A stretch of 24,106 nt of DNA from CADEDH01 sp047971245. GTDB lineage: Bacteria; Actinomycetota; Acidimicrobiia; Acidimicrobiales; SZUA-35. Position 1 is the stretch's first letter. Each line of letters starts with the position of its first letter. The stretch spans positions 1 through 24,106 of the forward strand of contig JBKDZN010000113.1 in NCBI GenBank assembly GCA_047971245.1, written 5' to 3'. Both the position numbers and the translations under genes were made by a program. This document shows positions 8,576 to 15,396 of the stretch, in pieces. The notes beneath the pieces were generated by a model. It had not been told where the DNA came from, made no database searches, and was given only the letters and a program-made list of their open reading frames with translations.

Positions 8576-9606
8576 GTATGGCTGACACCCCGGTCACGGC
8601 AAAGATCGTCGTGTCCGGCCCGTTCGGCGTCGGGAAAACGACCTTCGTCAGCAGCATCTCGGAGATCCCACCGCTCCGGACCGAGGCCGAGATGACCACG
8701 GCCAGCCTCAATACCGACGATCGCACCTACCTGCCCGGCAAGACCACCACGACCGTGGCGCTCGACTTCGGGCGCGTCACCATCGACCGCTACCTCCGTC
8801 TCTACATGTTCGGCACCCCGGGACAGGACCGCTTCGGCTTCATGTGGGACGACCTGGTGCGCGGCGCCCTCGGCGCCGTCGTCATCGCCGACACCCGCCG
8901 GCTGGAAGACTGCTACCGCTCCATCGACTACTACGAGGCCCGGCGGATCCCGTTCGTGGTCGCCATCAACCAGTTCGACGACGGCCCACGGCACCGGCTC
9001 GATCAGGTCCGGAAGGCCCTGAACGTCTCGGACCGGATACCGATCTTCCGTTTCGATGCCCGCGATCGCCAGTCGGTCAAGGATGTGCTGATCGGGCTGC
9101 TCCACTCCCTCATCGCACCCCAACTCGACCCCGACGCCACGGCCGACCAGGGCGGATCAGCTGCCGCCGGGGACCGTGGTGGCGTTGGTCCCGCCGAACG
9201 ACACGGCGGTCCGACTGCCGAGCCCCCGCCCGACCCCGTCGACACTGGAGGCGATGACCCGGGCCGGTTCGGTCAGTTCGACGAGCCGGTCACCGCGCCC
9301 GGCCCCACCGGCCGACCGGGGCCGGGCGACGTCGGCAACGGGTCCGGCGATCCGTCCGGCGCGGCCCGCCGGTGGCCCCGACCCACACCGGAGCCCGCCG
9401 GCACCAGGATGCCGCCCGTCATCATTCGAGGTGACGGCAACGGGGCGATCAGGCACCCCGAACCGGATCCTGTGCCAGAGAGGATTCCGGCCACCGGGAT
9501 CAATCCGAACGGCCCGACCACGCCGCGCAACGGAACGTCCCCTCCCGACCACGCCGATCCTCGGCCCCGTCCCGAACACCGGCCCGGCCCGCGCCTGCTG
9601 CGCTGA
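8572..9606 (+). CDS. Small MglA-like GTPase with long C-terminal tail (CvnD type)
   Basis: This 344-residue protein is the fourth conservon gene. The GTPase domain (about 10-190) has a P-loop GPFGVGKTT at 16-24, GTPGQDR from 81 (G3), and NQFD at 133-136 (G4). Family members are usually near 200 residues. Here about 150 extra residues follow, rich in Pro, Gly, Asp and Arg with no predicted fold, probably a flexible tether or interaction tail. Cycling between GTP and GDP states would transmit the kinase signal, and the roadblock protein is the likely partner. The ATG at 8572 overlaps the DUF742 stop; an in-frame ATG at 8578 is an alternative. No terminator is obvious in the 40 bases before the convergent pyrophosphatase gene. 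Confidence 0.93.
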   Translation: MSMADTPVTAKIVVSGPFGVGKTTFVSSISEIPPLRTEAEMTTASLNTDDRTYLPGKTTTTVALDFGRVTIDRYLRLYMFGTPGQDRFGFMWDDLVRGALGAVVIADTRRLEDCYRSIDYYEARRIPFVVAINQFDDGPRHRLDQVRKALNVSDRIPIFRFDARDRQSVKDVLIGLLHSLIAPQLDPDATADQGGSAAAGDRGGVGPAERHGGPTAEPPPDPVDTGGDDPGRFGQFDEPVTAPGPTGRPGPGDVGNGSGDPSGAARRWPRPTPEPAGTRMPPVIIRGDGNGAIRHPEPDPVPERIPATGINPNGPTTPRNGTSPPDHADPRPRPEHRPGPRLLR

Positions 9607-9646
9607 CGCTCCGCTTCGCCCGGTCGGCCGTCGCGCTCGGCTCGGA

Positions 9647-10189
9647 TCAGTGCAGCTCGCCGAAACGACGCTTCGCGTCCTCGATCTCCTGCCACGCCTC
9701 GGAGCGAGGGGCCCACGATCCCGGGTCGGTGTCCTTGGCCGGCTCGAGTGCCTTGTAGACCTCGAAGAAGTGGGCGATCTCCGCCAGGTAGTACGGGGGG
9801 ACGTCCTCCAGGTCGACATAGCGGTCCCACCGATGGTCATCGGCCGGGACGGCCAGGATCTTCGCGTCCGGCCCTTTCTCGTCAGTCATCCAGAACACCC
9901 CGAGGGGCCGGGCCCGGATGTGACAACCGGGAACGGTGGGTTCGTCGAGGATGACAAGCACGTCGAGCGGATCACCGTCCTCCGCCAACGTGTCGGGCAC
10001 GAAGCCGTAGTCGGCGGGGTAGGTGGTGGCGGTGAACAAGTGCCGGTCGAGCCACAGCGCACCGGTGTCGTGGTCGATCTCGTACTTGTTTCGAGAGCCC
10101 TTGGGGATCTCGACGATCACCTCAACCCAGTCGCCCCTCGGTTTCGCGTGGTCTGCGTCCGGGGTCGGGGCTGTCGCGCTGTCGGTCAT
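9647..10189 (-). CDS. ppa: Soluble inorganic pyrophosphatase
   Basis: This 180-residue family I pyrophosphatase hydrolyses PPi to two phosphates in the cytoplasm and so pulls biosynthetic reactions forward. The fold starts at about residue 20 (VEVIVEIPKGSRNKYE). The Mg-binding signature DGDPLD lies at 71-76 with Asp71, Asp73 and Asp76, and DYGFVPDT precedes it. The first 18 residues are a short polar extension compared with most actinobacterial homologues. The ATG at 10189 has TAGGAT ending 6 bases upstream and only a weak possible ribosome binding site, so a leaderless transcript is likely. It converges with the conservon and diverges from kup. Confidence 0.97.
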   Translation of the reverse strand: MTDSATAPTPDADHAKPRGDWVEVIVEIPKGSRNKYEIDHDTGALWLDRHLFTATTYPADYGFVPDTLAEDGDPLDVLVILDEPTVPGCHIRARPLGVFWMTDEKGPDAKILAVPADDHRWDRYVDLEDVPPYYLAEIAHFFEVYKALEPAKDTDPGSWAPRSEAWQEIEDAKRRFGELH

Positions 10190-10195
10190 CCCCGC

Positions 10196-10201
10196 ATCCT
10201 A
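10196..10201 (-). promoter_or_regulatory. Candidate -10 element of ppa (leaderless)
   Basis: TAGGAT on the minus strand is separated by 6 bases from the ATG of the pyrophosphatase, placing the expected transcription start at the A of the ATG. No -35 match is visible at the usual distance. Confidence 0.4.
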
Positions 10202-10289
10202 CGAACCCGCCGGGCCCGCGCCGCCGCCAACCGGCCGGAGATCGGCAGAACACAACCCGGATCACCGCTACGCTGCCGTTCGCCGGCCA

Positions 10290-10315
10290 GGACCGACCAC
10301 GACCGCGGTCGGTCC
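10290..10315. promoter_or_regulatory. Perfect inverted repeat upstream of kup
   Basis: GGACCGACC (10290-10298) and GGTCGGTCC (10307-10315) are perfect 9-base arms around an 8-base loop. A 12-base palindrome, CGACCGCGGTCG (10300-10311), is nested in it. The element lies 31 bases before the kup start and about 100 bases before ppa, so it could be an operator for either gene or a hairpin in the kup leader. No T-tract follows, so it is not a simple terminator. Confidence 0.5.
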
Positions 10316-10346
10316 CGTCGAGCCCGAACACGGGATGTGAGAGATC

Positions 10347-12206
10347 GTGGAACACCGACACCAGGGGAAGACGCTCGGACTGTCGATCGCCGCGCTAGGC
10401 GTGGTGTACGGCGACATCGGAACGAGCCCGCTCTACGCCCTTCGGGAGTCCCTCGGCGGGGAACACGACCTGGAGATCACCGAAGCCAACGTGCTCGGGG
10501 TGCTGTCGCTGATCTTCTGGGCCCTGATGATCGTCATCACCTTCAAGTACTTGATCCTGGTCATGCGGGCCGACAACGACGGCGAGGGAGGGATTCTCGC
10601 TCTGACCGCGTTGGCCAACAACAAGCGGACGATCCCCGCTCTGGTCGGCTTGGGCCTGTTCGGGACGGCCCTGTTGTACGGCGACGGCATGATCACCCCG
10701 GCCATCTCGGTGCTGTCGGCGGTGGAGGGCATCGGGGTGGCGGCCCCGGCGGTCACCGATTGGATCCAGCCCATCGCCGCCGCCATCCTGGTCGCCCTGT
10801 TCGCCATCCAACATCGCGGCACCGAGACCATCGGCGCCCTGTTCGGCCCGATCATGATCATCTGGTTCGCGGTGCTCGGTGTGCTGGGGGCGGTCGCACT
10901 GGTCGGGCAGCCCTCCGTACTTGCCGCCATCGACCCGACGAAGGGCCTGCGTTTCCTCGTCGACCACGGTTTCCGGGGCTTCCTGGTGCTCGGCTCGACC
11001 TTCCTCGTGGTCACTGGTGGGGAAGCCCTCTACGCCGACATGGGCCATTTCGGCCGGCGACCGATCCAGATCGGCTGGTACGCGGTCGTCCTGCCCGGCC
11101 TGATGCTCAACTACCTGGGTCAGGGGGCCCTGTTGCTCGAACGACCTGACGCCATTTCCAGCCCGTTCTACCTGCTCGCCCCCAGCTGGGCCCAGTGGCC
11201 GCTGACCGTGCTGGCCACCATGGCCACGGTGATCGCGTCTCAAGCACTCATCACCGGGGCGTTCTCCCTCACCACCCAGGCCATCAACCTCGACTACCTC
11301 CCCCGCCTGCGAACCGTCCAGACCTCCGAGCACAGCCGGGGCCAGGTGTATGTGCCCTCGGTCAACTGGTTCCTCCTGGCCGCCTGCCTCACCCTGGTCT
11401 TCACCTTCGGTTCGTCCAGTCGCCTGGCAGCCGCCTATGGGGTGGCGGTGACGCTGACCATGGTGATCACCACCATCCTGGTCGCCCGGGTGGCGCATGA
11501 CCTGTGGGGTTGGTCGCCGCTCAAGGTGGCACTCATCACCGTCCCCCTCCTGGTCGTCGATGCCGCGTTCGCAGTGGCCAATCTCTTCAAGATCCCCCAC
11601 GGTGGCTGGTTCCCCCTCGCCATCGGGGTGCTCGGCTTCGTCGGCTTCGCCACCTGGCGAACCGGTCGTCGTCTGGTATCGGAACGACTGAGCCGCCGAG
11701 GGCTCACCGTGGCGGAGCTGGCCACCAACCTGGCCGCTGATCCGCCGGCCCGACAGGCCGGGACCGGGGTGTACCTTCACCGAACACCGGGCCAGGTGCC
11801 CCCGGTGCTGCTCACCAACCTGCGATACAACGAGAGCCTCCACGCCGATGTCGTCATACTGTCGGTGATCACCTCCGAAGATGCCCACGTCCCGCCGGCC
11901 GCTCGGCACCGGATCACCCACCACACCGCCGGGTTCCACGAGCTGCAGCTGCACTACGGATTCGCCGACCGACCCGACCTCGGCCGCGACCTTCCCCTGC
12001 TGACCCAGGCCGACGTGAGCTTCGAGCTGGACCAGACCACCTTCTTCTTCGGCCGTGAGAACATCTCCGTCACCGACCGACCCGGCATGGCGGAGTGGCG
12101 CGAACATTTGTTCGCCTTCATGCACCGCAACGCCGCTGATCCGGCGTCGCACTTCGGGATCCCCACCGAGCGAAGCGTCGACATCGGCACCCATGTCGAC
12201 ATCTGA
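10347..12206 (+). CDS. kup: Kup/Trk-family potassium uptake transporter
   Basis: This integral membrane protein of 619 residues is close to the normal family length of about 630. It begins with the strongly conserved LGVVYGDIGTSPLYALRE in the first helix, continues with about 12 hydrophobic segments up to residue about 440 (for example GDGMITPAISVLSAVEG), and ends in a soluble C-terminal domain (about 455-619) containing the LHRTPGQVPPVLLTNL segment. Family members import K+ together with H+. The start is GTG 10347, with GAGAG just upstream; the first conserved helix begins only 10 residues later, so little can be missing. A perfect inverted repeat lies just upstream. It is divergent from ppa and no partner subunit is encoded nearby. 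Confidence 0.96.
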   Translation: MEHRHQGKTLGLSIAALGVVYGDIGTSPLYALRESLGGEHDLEITEANVLGVLSLIFWALMIVITFKYLILVMRADNDGEGGILALTALANNKRTIPALVGLGLFGTALLYGDGMITPAISVLSAVEGIGVAAPAVTDWIQPIAAAILVALFAIQHRGTETIGALFGPIMIIWFAVLGVLGAVALVGQPSVLAAIDPTKGLRFLVDHGFRGFLVLGSTFLVVTGGEALYADMGHFGRRPIQIGWYAVVLPGLMLNYLGQGALLLERPDAISSPFYLLAPSWAQWPLTVLATMATVIASQALITGAFSLTTQAINLDYLPRLRTVQTSEHSRGQVYVPSVNWFLLAACLTLVFTFGSSSRLAAAYGVAVTLTMVITTILVARVAHDLWGWSPLKVALITVPLLVVDAAFAVANLFKIPHGGWFPLAIGVLGFVGFATWRTGRRLVSERLSRRGLTVAELATNLAADPPARQAGTGVYLHRTPGQVPPVLLTNLRYNESLHADVVILSVITSEDAHVPPAARHRITHHTAGFHELQLHYGFADRPDLGRDLPLLTQADVSFELDQTTFFFGRENISVTDRPGMAEWREHLFAFMHRNAADPASHFGIPTERSVDIGTHVDI

Positions 12207-12563
12207 CTGGATCCGCCGCCACCCGACCTATCCCCCATTCGAGTGACAGGGACGCCGCGACGGGAAAAACCTGCCGTCACCGCTTGGCAGGACTATCGCG
12301 AAGCGCAATAATCAACGCTGCCAGTGGCGAATGTCACGGTCAGATCCCCGTCCCACCGCATCCACCGTGGCAGCAGCTCCTGAGTGTCCTGCTGCCCGGC
12401 CGGCTGCGGTCCATGTTCGGCGGGCGCAGCGCTCAGGCACTGATCCCCCCACAGGCCTTCGAGCGCGCCTGCCGCGCCGGGCCGTCGGCGGCCAGGCCCC
12501 TGGTCGAACCGGCGGTCCGGCCATCCGGGCGCTGCGTCTCGGCCGCGCCGGTGCACTCCCCGA
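12207..12563. other. 357-base gap between kup and the Gly/Asn protein gene, convergent ends
   Basis: No annotated gene lies here. Next to kup is a minus-strand terminator (12265-12291). Between that and the stop of the Gly/Asn protein, a second minus-strand frame is open down to a TAG at 12293-12295, only one base before the terminator stem. It reads LEGLWGDQCLSAAPAEHG and ends DLTVTFATGSVDYCASR. A GTG at 12556 could start it (87 codons), but GGGGAG directly precedes that codon with too little spacing. It could be a small gene, the remnant of a longer C-terminus, or untranslated 3' sequence. Confidence 0.4.
12265..12291 (-). terminator. Intrinsic terminator of the sigma/Gly-Asn operon
   Basis: Read on the minus strand, CCTGCC (12291-12286) and GGCAGG (12275-12270) form a 6-pair GC stem with a 10-base loop, followed immediately by TTTTT (12269-12265). 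This is a classical Rho-independent form. It lies about 270 bases after the stop of the Gly/Asn protein and one base after a TAG in another frame. Confidence 0.6.
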
Positions 12564-14261
12564 TCAATTGTTCGAACGGCCGTTACCGGAGTTCCCGTTC
12601 CCGCGGGCCGCCGGGGCGTTGCCCGTCGTGCCGTTGCCGCGGCTCGGGGAACCGTTGGCGTTGGCGTTGGCGTTGGCGTTGGCACCATTCACCTTGCCGT
12701 TGCCGACACCGGTGCCGCTGGCTCGCCGCTGGTCGGCCACGTCGCCCGCCTCAACGGCGGTGACAACCGTTGCCGTGATGACCGGCGACGAGGTGGCAAC
12801 CGACGACGAACCAGCACCACCAGTCGGGTCACAGGCGGTCGTGGAGCCATCGGTCACCGCCCCGGAAGGATCGGCAGGCGGCATCCCGCAACCGGCGGCG
12901 GACGTCGTTGATACAACGCCCTGCAGACCACCGTTCGGGTCCAGTGGATCACTGCCGACCCCGCCGACGATTCCCCCGCCGCCGTTGCCGGCCCCATTGT
13001 TGCCGTTGGCCTTCCCGTTGCCGTTGTTCCCGGCCGCGTTGCCGTTGCCGACGCCGTTGTTGCCGTTGCCTGCACCGTTGTTGCCGTTGCCGTTGCCGTT
13101 GTTCCCGGCCGCGTTGCCGTTGCCGTTGCCCGCACCGTTGCCGACGCCGTTGTTCCCGTTGCCCGCACCGTTGCCGACGCCGTTGTTCCCGCAGTTGGTG
13201 GCGTTGCCATTGCCGTTCCCATTGCCACAGTTGCCCGCAGCGCTGGTCCCGCTGGAGGAGCCCCCAGATGTCGACGGCGGTCGCGTCGTGGAGGGCACGG
13301 TGGGAGGTGTCGTCGTCGCCGACGTCACCGGGGTACCGCCCGAACCGCCGGCCGTCGTCGCCCCGGAGGACGAGCCGCCCGAAGACGAGCCGCCACTGGA
13401 AGCACCGTCCGTGACCGCACTCCCACGAGCGGTACTGGTGGCCGACGACGAACCGTCAATGGACGAGGCCGTGGAACCGGTACCGGCATCAGGTCCGGGG
13501 GACGTCGGGTCGGCCGTGGCGAGGGTGGGGGGAGCGGCCGGCGATGTGGCCACCGGGCCCGTGTTCGGACCTGATGCAGTCGAGCCCCCGGCTGCGCCCG
13601 TTCCCGACCCGGCACCCGGGGAGGGGGCAACGCTCCCCGGTGAACTCCCGGAGACCGGGTCGCTCGGCAGCGACGAGCCGGAGATCGCGCCGTCCGGTCC
13701 GGTCGTACCACCACCTCCCGTGGCCCCGCCCGCACCCGGCTGGGTCGGGGCGGCAACACCGGGCCCAGCCGGTTCCGCGTCGCCCCTGGGGCCCGGCGTC
13801 ACCACGCCGAGCTCAGGCGAGGTCACCCCCGCCCCGTCCCCGCCGGTTCGACTCTCGTCGCGGTTCACCGCCGCAGTTGGGGCGTCGTCGTCGAGCGTTC
13901 CGGCGCCGGAGGTGGCGTCGGCCGGCGTCTCGTCGTCGGCCCGGGGCCAGCCGAACCCGGCGGGGCTGATAATCCGCACCGGCGAGCCGGAGCTGGTGGT
14001 CAGGCCAACGAGGATCAGCAGGACACACGCCGCCAGCGCGGCCACGACCATTCGCATTCCCCGGTGGGGTCGCTCGACGGAGGGTTCCCCGGCGTTGGCC
14101 GAACGCAACCGGACGAGGTGCTCTTCCAGCACATCGGGCTCAGGCTGGCGGAGGTAGTGGCTCCGGAGCTGCTGAACCTGTTGTTCCTCCCAACGCGTCA
14201 GCAGGGTGTCGTTGAACCAGGCGTCGCCGCCGTCGCGGCCGCCCGAACCGGGACTCATCAT
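12564..14261 (-). CDS. Single-pass membrane protein with Gly/Asn repeat domain, putative sigma-factor regulator
   Basis: This 565-residue protein starts at an ATG that overlaps the stop of the sigma-factor gene (ATGA), the classic arrangement of a sigma factor and its regulator. Residues 1-69 are cytoplasmic and helical (WFNDTLLTRWEEQQVQQLRS) but lack the HxxxCxxC zinc anti-sigma motif. Residues 70-90 form one membrane helix. The outside part is first Ser/Thr/Pro/Gly-rich (about 90-330) and then almost entirely Gly and Asn with some Ala and Val (about 330-560). It includes an exact tandem duplication of 11 residues (GNNGVGNGAGN) and a run of Asn-Ala pairs. A few Cys residues are scattered in it. 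I do not recognise a family. An anti-sigma or sensor role is inferred from context and topology. Confidence 0.8.
   Translation of the reverse strand: MMSPGSGGRDGGDAWFNDTLLTRWEEQQVQQLRSHYLRQPEPDVLEEHLVRLRSANAGEPSVERPHRGMRMVVAALAACVLLILVGLTTSSGSPVRIISPAGFGWPRADDETPADATSGAGTLDDDAPTAAVNRDESRTGGDGAGVTSPELGVVTPGPRGDAEPAGPGVAAPTQPGAGGATGGGGTTGPDGAISGSSLPSDPVSGSSPGSVAPSPGAGSGTGAAGGSTASGPNTGPVATSPAAPPTLATADPTSPGPDAGTGSTASSIDGSSSATSTARGSAVTDGASSGGSSSGGSSSGATTAGGSGGTPVTSATTTPPTVPSTTRPPSTSGGSSSGTSAAGNCGNGNGNGNATNCGNNGVGNGAGNGNNGVGNGAGNGNGNAAGNNGNGNGNNGAGNGNNGVGNGNAAGNNGNGKANGNNGAGNGGGGIVGGVGSDPLDPNGGLQGVVSTTSAAGCGMPPADPSGAVTDGSTTACDPTGGAGSSSVATSSPVITATVVTAVEAGDVADQRRASGTGVGNGKVNGANANANANANGSPSRGNGTTGNAPAARGNGNSGNGRSNN
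12654..12683. repeat. Five GTTGGC hexamers
   Basis: Five perfect tandem copies of GTTGGC on the plus strand encode alternating Ala and Asn on the minus strand. The unit is six bases, so copy-number change would keep the frame. It is part of the repeat-rich 3' end of the Gly/Asn protein gene. Confidence 0.9.
12970..13240. repeat. Gly/Asn-coding imperfect repeat tract
   Basis: The plus strand is dominated by CCGTTG/CCGTTGTT-type units, which encode Gly-Asn and Gly-Asn-Asn on the minus strand. Within it, 13125-13157 and 13158-13190 are an exact 33-base tandem duplication encoding the same 11 residues twice. Blocks such as CCCGGCCGCGTTGCCGTTGCC also recur. The tract codes for the extracytoplasmic end of the membrane protein and is prone to slippage and misassembly. 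Confidence 0.9.
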
Positions 14262-14869
14262 TGGAGTGTCACCTCCGCGGCACTCGGCCGGAACTGGCTG
14301 TCGCCGTCGGGTTGCATCTCCCGGCGGAGGGCGGCCAGGCCACGGCTCTGGAGGCTCTTCACCGCCGCCACCGGGCGACCGACGATCGCCGCCACATCCT
14401 GGAGGGACACATCAGCCACGAAGCGTAGAGCCAGGACCTCCCGCTGAGCATCGGTGAGCCGGGAGAACGCGGTGATCAGGTCTTCGTTGACCGCGATCGC
14501 CTTCAACTCCGTGATGTTGTTCGGTGACGGTCGCTGCTGCATCAGCTGGGGGTCGATCAGTTCATGGGGATTCCGCATCGAGCGACGCCGCTCGTCGACC
14601 AAACGCCGGTGGGCGATCGTCATGAGCCAACGACGGAAATCGGCCTGCGAGCCCTCGAATCGGGTCAGGCCCCGCAACATGCCGAGAAAAACCTCGGACG
14701 TCACATCCTCGGGGTCGACCGCTCGGCACGCCCGCAAATAGCCGTACACCATGGCCACATGGTTCAGGTACAGCACCGAGAGCGCATCATCGTCTCCGGA
14801 TTTCGCCCGATCCATCGTCTGGTCGAACGTCCGGAGGGTCCCATCCCCCGCCGCCCGGCTCACGCCCAT
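14258..14869 (-). CDS. ECF-type RNA polymerase sigma factor
   Basis: This 203-residue protein has sigma region 2 at about 22-90 (ALSVLYLNHVAMVYGYL, DPEDVTSEVFLGMLRGL, FRRWLMTIAHRRLVDERRR) and region 4 at about 130-185 (LTDAQREVLALRFVADVSLQDVAAIVGRPVAAVKSLQSRG). Regions 1 and 3 are absent, as in extracytoplasmic-function sigma factors. It would direct RNA polymerase to a small regulon under control of the membrane protein whose gene overlaps its stop. Three in-frame starts exist (GTG 14875, ATG 14869, GTG 14863). ATG 14869 is preferred because GAGG lies 8 bases upstream. No clear autoregulatory GGAAC-type promoter is visible upstream. Confidence 0.93.
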   Translation of the reverse strand: MGVSRAAGDGTLRTFDQTMDRAKSGDDDALSVLYLNHVAMVYGYLRACRAVDPEDVTSEVFLGMLRGLTRFEGSQADFRRWLMTIAHRRLVDERRRSMRNPHELIDPQLMQQRPSPNNITELKAIAVNEDLITAFSRLTDAQREVLALRFVADVSLQDVAAIVGRPVAAVKSLQSRGLAALRREMQPDGDSQFRPSAAEVTLQ

Positions 14870-14996
14870 CCCCACAACCTCGTTCCCGCCGATCCGCGGA
14901 GCTACCTTAACCAGCCGTCAATCTCGTGGACCCCTGCTTAGGGTGTTCAACTCCCCCCCGTTTGCCGGGGGTTCGGGTCCGTGGGGAGCGGTCGAA

Positions 14997-15028
14997 GAAA
15001 AAAGAAGAAAATTCGCCGCGACCCGAAT
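14997..15028 (-). terminator. Possible weak terminator before the sigma operon
   Basis: On the minus strand ATTCG (15028-15024) pairs with CGAAT (15015-15011) across an 8-base loop, followed by a long pyrimidine tract that is mostly T (15010-14997). The stem is only five pairs, so this is uncertain. It would protect the sigma operon from read-through of upstream minus-strand transcription. Confidence 0.3.
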
Positions 15029-15116
15029 CCTCTGCCGAGCGTCCGTCGATTACTTGGGTTGAATGCCGACGGAGGCAGTGAGGTTGCGCTCCGAAGGTGT
15101 TCAGGGCGAAGCCGCC

Positions 15117-15157
15117 ATGTTGCTGAGGGTGGAAGGGCGAAACACCCTCGGCAACAT
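15117..15157. repeat. Long imperfect hairpin in the intergenic region
   Basis: ATGTTGC-T-GAGGGTG (15117-15131) pairs with CACCCTC-G-GCAACAT (15143-15157). That is 14 pairs with one central mismatch and an 11-base loop. There is no T-tract on either side, so it is not a standard terminator. It could be an RNA structure in a leader or small RNA, or a dyad for a DNA-binding protein. Confidence 0.6.
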
Positions 15158-15361
15158 CGGCCCCAGCCCGAATGTTCTTCTGTCATTCATTCATCCGTGA
15201 GCGGTTCGTTCCGAGCCGCCCACGTCACTATTCGAGAGCGGTCCGTGTCTGATGACCGAGCGGTTCAGGGCGACCCGCGAGGTCCTTCCGCCGCCGGACA
15301 CGGGCCGCTCCCGGAACCCCCTGGTCGGTCATCCACCTACGCCGCCTCTTGGCCGACCAAA

Positions 15362-15396
15362 CCCCCCGGGCCGCCGCTGTCAGCTTGCCCGGGGGG
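15362..15396 (-). terminator. Hairpin spanning the acyltransferase stop codon
   Basis: CCCCCCGGGC (15362-15371) and GCCCGGGGGG (15387-15396) are perfect 10-base arms. The 15-base loop contains the TGA of the acyltransferase gene (15380-15382). On the minus strand the second arm is followed by TTTGG. The stem is very stable and the T-tract is weak, so it may act as a terminator or as 3'-end protection. Confidence 0.5.

Larger units (their letters stand above)
14876..15379. other. 504-base gap with several hairpins, no gene seen
   Basis: This gap lies between the acyltransferase stop and the sigma-factor start, both minus strand. No frame in it shows codon bias or a recognisable protein. It contains a long hairpin (15117-15157), a hairpin with a T-rich tail on the minus strand (14997-15028), a 6-pair C/G stem around 14954-14971, an inverted repeat TGGTCGG/CCGACCA (about 15322-15358), and part of the hairpin that spans the acyltransferase stop. 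The sigma promoter should lie here, but I cannot fix it. A small RNA is possible. Confidence 0.5.

Noticed and set aside
10395..12194. 599-codon minus-strand open frame opposite kup
   Set aside because: The product is rich in Gly, Asp, Gln and His with no domain, whereas the plus strand encodes an unmistakable Kup transporter.
12970..13240. Possible CRISPR array or satellite because of regular repeats
   Set aside because: There are no unique spacers of constant length. The repeats are multiples of three and encode Gly/Asn in frame.
12331..14157. Long plus-strand open frame (about 608 codons) opposite the Gly/Asn protein gene
   Set aside because: It is the mirror of a low-complexity, GC-rich gene. 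Its product is Pro/Leu repeats with no recognisable fold, and the minus-strand frame has the operon overlap and membrane helix.
14876..14940. ECF autoregulatory promoter upstream of the sigma gene
   Set aside because: TTGACG and TAAGGT are present but only 6 bases apart, and no GGAAC-type -35 with a matching -10 is found.
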